A model generated the notes under the pieces. The model was not told where the DNA came from. It worked only from the letters and a program-made list of their open reading frames with translations, and ran no database searches. 64,000 bases of DNA, from the NCBI RefSeq assembly GCF_029894425.1, contig NZ_JARXYJ010000001.1, positions 4,278,001 through 4,342,000 on the forward strand. Direction: 5' to 3'. This document shows, in pieces, positions 60,080 through 64,000 of this stretch; position 1 is the stretch's first letter, and every line of letters begins with the position of its first letter. Made by a program: the position numbers and the translations under genes. The stretch comes from Streptomyces sp. SAI-127. GTDB taxonomy: Bacteria > Actinomycetota > Actinomycetes > Streptomycetales > Streptomycetaceae.

Positions 60080-61789
60080 TCAGAGCGGCGCGATGTCCGG
60101 CGCCCCCAACCGCGCCGCGTCCGCGGTCAGGTCGTCCGGCTGCCGCTGCGACTCGCGCTCCGCCTCCACCCGCTTCTCGTAGTGCTCGACCTCGCGCTCG
60201 ATCTGGTCCTTGTCCCAGCCGAGCACCGGCGCCATCAGCTCGGCGGCCTCGCGGGCGGAGCGCACACCCCGGTCGAAGGTCTCGATGGAGATCCGGGTGC
60301 GCCGGGTCAGCACGTCGTCCAGGTGCCGCGCGCCCTCGTGCGAGGCGGCGTAGACGACCTCGGCGCGCAGATAGTCGTCGGCGGCCTGAAGCGGCTCGCC
60401 CAGCGTGGCGTCCGAGGCGATGAGGTCGAGGACCTCCTCGGCAAGGGCGCCGTACCGATTCAGCAGATGCTCCACGCGGACGACATGGAGCCCGGTGCGC
60501 GCCGCGATCCGCGCCCGCGCGTTCCACAGCGCCCGGTAGCCCTCGGCGCCCAGCAGCGGCACGTCCTCCGTGACGCATTCGGCGACCCGGGTGTCGAGTC
60601 CGTGCACCGCCTCGTCGACGGCGTCCTTGGCCATGACCCGGTAGGTCGTGTACTTGCCGCCCGCCACCACGACGAGTCCCGGCACCGGATGCGCCACGGT
60701 GTGCTCGCGCGAGAGTTTGCTGGTGGCGTCCGACTCCCCGGCGAGCAGGGGCCTGAGGCCGGCGTACACGCCCTGGACGTCGTCCCGGGTCAGGGGCACC
60801 GCGAGTACCGAGTTCACGTGCTCCAGCAGGTAGTCGATGTCCGCGCTGGAGGCGGCCGGGTGGGCCTTGTCCAGGTCCCAGTCGGTGTCGGTGGTGCCGA
60901 TGATCCAGTGCCGGCCCCAGGGGATGACGAACAGCACGGACTTCTCGGTGCGCAGGATCAGCCCGGTCGAGGAGTGGATGCGGTCCTTGGGCACGACGAG
61001 GTGGATGCCCTTGGAGGCGCGGACGTGGAACTGTCCCCGCTCGCCGACCATCGCCTGGGTGTCGTCGGTCCACACCCCAGTCGCGTTGACCACCTGCTTG
61101 GCGCGGATCTCGTACTCCCCGCCCGCCTCGACGTCCTGCACCCGGGCCCCCACCACACGCTCGCCCTCGCGCAGGAACCCGGTCACCCGGGCGCGGTTGG
61201 CGGTCTTGGCGCCGTAGGCGGTCGCCGTGCGCACGAGGGTGGCGACGAAGCGGGCGTCGTCCATCTGGGCGTCGTAGTACTGAAGCGCCCCGACCAGCGC
61301 GTCCTTCCTCAAGGCGGGTGCCACGCGCAGGGCGTGACGGTGGCTCAGGTGCCGATGCGCGGGCAGACCCCGGCCGTGCCCGCGGGCCATCGACATGGCG
61401 TCGTAGAGCGCGACGCCCGAGCCGGCGTACAGGCGCTCCCAGCCCTTGTGCTGCAAGGGGTACAGGAAGGCCACGGGCTTCACGAGATGCGGGGCGAGCC
61501 GCTTGAGGAGCAGTCCGCGCTCCTTCAACGCCTCGCGGACGAGGGCGAAGTCGAGCATCTCCAGATAGCGCAGACCGCCGTGGATCAGCTTGCTGGAGCG
61601 GCTGGAGGTGCCCGACGCCCAGTCACGCGCCTCGACCAGCCCCACGGACAGGCCCCGGGTCACCGCGTCGAGCGCGGTACCCGCACCGACCACGCCGGCT
61701 CCCACCACCAGGATGTCCAGTTCGCGCTCGGCCATTGATGCGAGTGACTCGGCACGCTGTGCCGGCCCCAGTGTCGCTGTCCTCACCAC
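60080..61789 (-). CDS. glpD: Glycerol-3-phosphate dehydrogenase, FAD-dependent
   Basis: 569 residues from GTG at 61789 with GGGAGGCA ahead. FAD motif ILVVGAGVVGAGTALDAVTR and the signature GTSSRSSKLIHGGLRYLE. Also WGRHWIIGTTDTDWD and a C-terminal helical domain (AEEVLDLIASDATLGEPLQA). Oxidises sn-glycerol-3-phosphate to dihydroxyacetone phosphate at the membrane, linking glycerol and lipid metabolism to respiration. No glpF or glpK adjacent. Confidence 0.95.
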   Translation of the reverse strand: MVRTATLGPAQRAESLASMAERELDILVVGAGVVGAGTALDAVTRGLSVGLVEARDWASGTSSRSSKLIHGGLRYLEMLDFALVREALKERGLLLKRLAPHLVKPVAFLYPLQHKGWERLYAGSGVALYDAMSMARGHGRGLPAHRHLSHRHALRVAPALRKDALVGALQYYDAQMDDARFVATLVRTATAYGAKTANRARVTGFLREGERVVGARVQDVEAGGEYEIRAKQVVNATGVWTDDTQAMVGERGQFHVRASKGIHLVVPKDRIHSSTGLILRTEKSVLFVIPWGRHWIIGTTDTDWDLDKAHPAASSADIDYLLEHVNSVLAVPLTRDDVQGVYAGLRPLLAGESDATSKLSREHTVAHPVPGLVVVAGGKYTTYRVMAKDAVDEAVHGLDTRVAECVTEDVPLLGAEGYRALWNARARIAARTGLHVVRVEHLLNRYGALAEEVLDLIASDATLGEPLQAADDYLRAEVVYAASHEGARHLDDVLTRRTRISIETFDRGVRSAREAAELMAPVLGWDKDQIEREVEHYEKRVEAERESQRQPDDLTADAARLGAPDIAPL

Positions 61790-62071
61790 TGCCTCCCGCT
61801 GTCGATCGCGCTGGTCTCACACGTACCCGCCCGTGCCCAAAGTCTGACCGGCTTGCCCGACTTCGGCCACCAGTCGCCCTCAGCCTGTGGATAACTTTCA
61901 CCGCCGCGTACCCCGAAGGCCACTCGGGCTCACAACCCTGCAGGAAGACACACGGAATCAATGGCGTATTTCGGTCATATTTACTCCTAGTCTGACATTG
62001 CGCTCGCTCGTCCAGTCCACAGGGCTTGCGCACCTGTCCCGCTTCGGTTACTGGGAAGGACGGCCCACGCC
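61790..62071. other. Divergent intergenic region, partly AT-rich
   Basis: 282 bp between glpD and the nucleotide-sugar dehydrogenase-like gene. The right part (about 61960-61995: gtatttcggtcatatttact) is AT-rich and probably holds a promoter. A single tgtggataa near 61890 is not enough to call an origin. Confidence 0.5.
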
Positions 62072-63289
62072 ATGCCCGCAGATCTCGCCGTGATCGGCCT
62101 CGGCCCCTACGGACTGCCCCTGGCCCAGGCCGCTGTCGCCGCCGGCATCTCCACCCTCGGCTACCGCACCGGCCCCGAGGCCGGCTCCCTCAGCCCCGCA
62201 GAACTGCGCCGGATGCTCTCGGGGGGCTTCCGGACGGCCGCGGGGCCGGCCGAGCTCGGCCGTGTCCGTACGGCGGTCATCTGCGCACCGACCCCACCGG
62301 CCCCGGACGGCGGCCTGGACCTGAGCCAGGTGGAGGGGGCCGCCCGCACGCTGAGCACACACCTGCGCCCGCACACCACCGTCATCCTGGAGTCCCCCGT
62401 GCCCCCGGGCACCACCGAGGAGTTCCTGCGCCCGCTCCTGGAGAAGGGCTCGGGTCTGCGCGCGGGCCGCGACTTCCACCTCGCCTACTCCCCCAGCCGC
62501 GTCGACCCAGGCAACCGCGACTTCACGCCCGCCAACACCCCCAAGGTGATCGGCGGCCTCACGCCCGCGTGCACGGAGTCGGCCGCCGCCTTCTACTCGC
62601 GCCTCACCGACAAGGTGGTACGCGCGCGTGGCCCGCGGGAGGCGGAGACGGTCCAGCTCCTGGAGACCAACTTCCGGCACGTCAACATCGCCCTCGTCAA
62701 CGAGATGGCCGTCCTCTGCCACGACCTCGGCGTCGACCTCTGGGACGTCATCCGCTGCGCGGAGACCAAGCCGTTCGGCTTCCAGGCCTTCCGCCCCGGC
62801 CCGGGCGTCGGCGGTCACGCGGTCCCCCGCGACCTGACCGGCGGCAGCCTCGGCGGCGGCCGCACCCTGCGCATGGTCGAACTCGCCCGGCAGGTCAACG
62901 ACCAGATGCCCCGTTACGTCGTCCAGCGCGCCGCCGCTCTCCTCAACGAGCACGGCAAGTCCGCGCGGGGTGCCCGCGTCCTCCTGCTGGGCGTCACCTA
63001 CAAGCCCGACCTCGCCGACCAGCAGGGCACCCCCGCCCAGGAGGTCGCCGTACGCCTGATGGAACTCGGCGCCGCCGTCAGCTACCACGACCCCCACATC
63101 CCGTCCTGGAGCGTCCTGGACCGCCCGGTCCCGCGCGCGGACTCCCTCTACGAGGCGGCGGCCGACGCGGACCTGACGATCCTGCTCCAGCAGCACCGGA
63201 CGTACGACCTGCAAGGCCTGTCGGTGAAGGCCCAGCTGCTGCTGGACACACGGGGGGCCACGCCTACGGGGGCGGCGCATCGGTTGTGA
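62072..63289 (+). CDS. Nucleotide-sugar dehydrogenase-like protein lacking catalytic Cys
   Basis: 405 residues from ATG at 62072 with GGGAAGGACGG ahead. Three-domain UDP-glucose/GDP-mannose dehydrogenase layout: N-terminal Rossmann (DLAVIGLGPYGLPLAQAAVA), ESPVPPGTTEEFLRP, YSPSRVDPGNRDF, central LETNFRHVNIALVNEMAVLC, and C-terminal GVTYKPDLADQQGTPAQEV. The usual GVGGHCIPVDP is GVGGHAVPRDL, so the thiohemiacetal Cys is Ala. Four-electron oxidation would be impaired; another activity or a structural role is more likely. Confidence 0.85.
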   Translation: MPADLAVIGLGPYGLPLAQAAVAAGISTLGYRTGPEAGSLSPAELRRMLSGGFRTAAGPAELGRVRTAVICAPTPPAPDGGLDLSQVEGAARTLSTHLRPHTTVILESPVPPGTTEEFLRPLLEKGSGLRAGRDFHLAYSPSRVDPGNRDFTPANTPKVIGGLTPACTESAAAFYSRLTDKVVRARGPREAETVQLLETNFRHVNIALVNEMAVLCHDLGVDLWDVIRCAETKPFGFQAFRPGPGVGGHAVPRDLTGGSLGGGRTLRMVELARQVNDQMPRYVVQRAAALLNEHGKSARGARVLLLGVTYKPDLADQQGTPAQEVAVRLMELGAAVSYHDPHIPSWSVLDRPVPRADSLYEAAADADLTILLQQHRTYDLQGLSVKAQLLLDTRGATPTGAAHRL

Positions 63290-63362
63290 AGGGGGGCGCA
63301 CGGGTGGACCCGGCTCCGGAGCCGGTGGCATGCGGGGCGGGGCGCGGGTACCTTACGGAGAC

Positions 63363-63456
63363 AGGTGGGGTCGGCCGTAGAGGCCACTGCGGCAGACTCG
63401 TGGATGGTTCACGGAGTGTCCGCCCCTAGGTTTCGTGGGGGCGGCCGCTCACCATC
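63363..63456. repeat. Structured repeat copy 1
   Basis: Copy 1 shares with copy 2 the blocks cactgcggcag, gatggttcacggagtgtc plus cgccccta, and tgggggcggccgctc. ccgccccta and tgggggcgg can pair with one G-U. Overall identity with copy 2 is about 85% by eye. Confidence 0.75.
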
Positions 63457-63465
63457 ACACCAACA

Positions 63466-63558
63466 AGGTGGAGCCCACCGCAGAGGGCACTGCGGCAGGC
63501 TCCTGATGGTTCACGGAGTGTCCGCCCCTAGTTCTCCTGGGGGCGGCCGCTCGCCATC
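63466..63558. repeat. Structured repeat copy 2
   Basis: Starts 103 bp after copy 1. ccgccccctag-like arm (ccgcccctag) pairs with ctgggggcgg around ttctc, a 10-bp hairpin with one G-U. Could be a pair of small RNAs, terminators or protein-binding sites. Confidence 0.75.
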
Positions 63559-63821
63559 CGAAAATCCGCAAGATCCACCTCCTCCGGCACTTCACCATCC
63601 GGAGACGGAGTCGGTCCCAGCGAGTGGGCTTGCGGTGACGTCCCATGGACGCCCCCTTCCACGACACCGCCCAGTAGCCCGGTGGACGGTCCGTCGGAAA
63701 TCGGGCCGGGCCCCGAGGAGCGGGGTCCGGAACCAAATCCTTGGAAGGGGGCGCTCCAGGAACCTGCGCGCCCCCGCACCACCCCACGCGCCGCCCGCCT
63801 CGCAAAGCCCCGGGCACACGA

Positions 63822-63857
63822 AAGGGGGCCGGTCACCACCAGGTGACCGGCCCCCTT
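63822..63857 (-). terminator. Terminator of guaB3
   Basis: aagggggccggtcacc (63822-63837) pairs perfectly with ggtgaccggccccctt (63842-63857), 16 bp and a 4-base loop. It lies 13 bp past the guaB3 stop on the minus strand. Confidence 0.93.
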
Positions 63858-63870
63858 CCCGCCGTAGGCC

Positions 63871-64000
63871 CTACCGCTTGTGCTGCGAGTCGGCCACCGT
63901 GACCTCGACCCGCTGGAACTCCTTCAGCTCGCTGTACCCGGTCGTGGCCATGGCCCGCCGCAGCGCACCGAAGAAGTTCATCGAGCCGTCCGGGATGTGC
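63871..64000 (-). CDS. guaB3: GuaB3 family IMP dehydrogenase-related protein, C-terminal part
   Basis: Only the last 42 or so codons are in the window, ending in TAG at 63871. The translation reads HIPDGSMNFFGALRRAMATT, then GYSELKEFQRVEVTVADSQH and KR. This matches the C-terminus of the GuaB3-type (IMPDH-related) proteins of actinobacteria rather than GuaB2. It is the 3' end of a minus-strand gene that continues to the right. It ends in a strong terminator. Confidence 0.85.
   Translation of the reverse strand, partial: HIPDGSMNFFGALRRAMATTGYSELKEFQRVEVTVADSQHKR

Larger units (their letters stand above)
63290..63870. other. Intergenic region with two structured repeats and a terminator
   Basis: 581 bp between the dehydrogenase-like gene and guaB3. 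Holds a tandem pair of ~93-bp repeats (63363-63558) and the guaB3 terminator (63822-63857). Long frames here look like G+C shadows. No gene supported. Confidence 0.6.

Noticed and set aside
61886..61900. DnaA-box-like tgtggataa near 61889
   Set aside because: Single copy, no AT-rich unwinding region or dnaA gene nearby, so no origin call.
1..64000. tRNA, rRNA, CRISPR array or mobile element
   Set aside because: No cloverleaf-like sequence, no regularly spaced array, no transposase, integrase or terminal repeats were seen on reading both strands.

Overview
The window is chromosomal DNA from a Streptomyces or very close relative. Base composition is about 72% G+C with strong third-position G/C bias. 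Gene content is typical of the genus: isobutyryl-CoA mutase small subunit, LAETG sortase substrate, PspC-domain two-component system, clustered Ser/Thr kinases, a c-di-AMP riboswitch on an NlpC/P60 hydrolase. From memory the order resembles the S. coelicolor core between the guaB3 and sucCD regions (about SCO4771 to SCO4811). No rRNA, tRNA, CRISPR array, insertion sequence or prophage was seen, so this is conserved core rather than an acquired island.

Layout. 1-2.5 kb: a frame-broken DUF6350 membrane-protein gene running off the left edge, divergent from a membrane-anchored sigma-factor-like gene. 2.6-4.7 kb: sucD and sucC (TCA cycle). 5.1-8.3 kb: two low-complexity secreted proteins. 8.5-17.5 kb: a two-armed MoxR ATPase island. 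MoxR, DUF5682 and a vWA protein lie on the minus strand; a SWIM zinc-finger protein and a DUF5691 protein lie on the plus strand. Two mirrored promoter motifs of the RecA-NDp/PafBC DNA-damage type sit between the arms. 17.7-25 kb: icmB, a lipase-like hydrolase, an M23 peptidase, the repair helicase pcrA (with another PafBC-like promoter) and a ScyD/ScyE-type secreted protein. 25.3-29.5 kb: two paralogous NlpC/P60 hydrolases, the first behind a c-di-AMP riboswitch, flanking a TDT-type transporter and a small membrane protein. 29.5-33.5 kb: a PspC-domain histidine kinase and its LuxR-type regulator, divergent from a PspC membrane protein. 33.5-38 kb: DoxX, an IPT-like membrane protein, DUF4429, class II aldolase and a flavin-dependent oxidase-like protein. 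38-40.2 kb: guaA, then a chorismate mutase behind a leaderless Phe/Tyr leader peptide and attenuator. 40.7-46.7 kb: a membrane protein, a LAETG surface protein, a GMC oxidoreductase and a succinate-semialdehyde dehydrogenase. 46.8-58.6 kb: six kinase-family genes and a DUF3710 gene, all on the minus strand; one product is a pseudokinase. 58.9-64 kb: a serine hydrolase, glpD, a nucleotide-sugar dehydrogenase-like protein lacking the catalytic Cys, a pair of structured repeats, and the 3' end of guaB3.

Themes. Many genes concern cell envelope and wall (M23, two NlpC/P60 enzymes, sortase substrate, PspC system, kinase array with extracytoplasmic sensor-like domains). The least described unit is the MoxR/vWA/SWIM/DUF5682/DUF5691 island. 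The mirrored promoters between its arms, and a similar one at pcrA, suggest a DNA-damage-inducible chaperone or defence-like machine. That is inference from motif matches and needs expression data.
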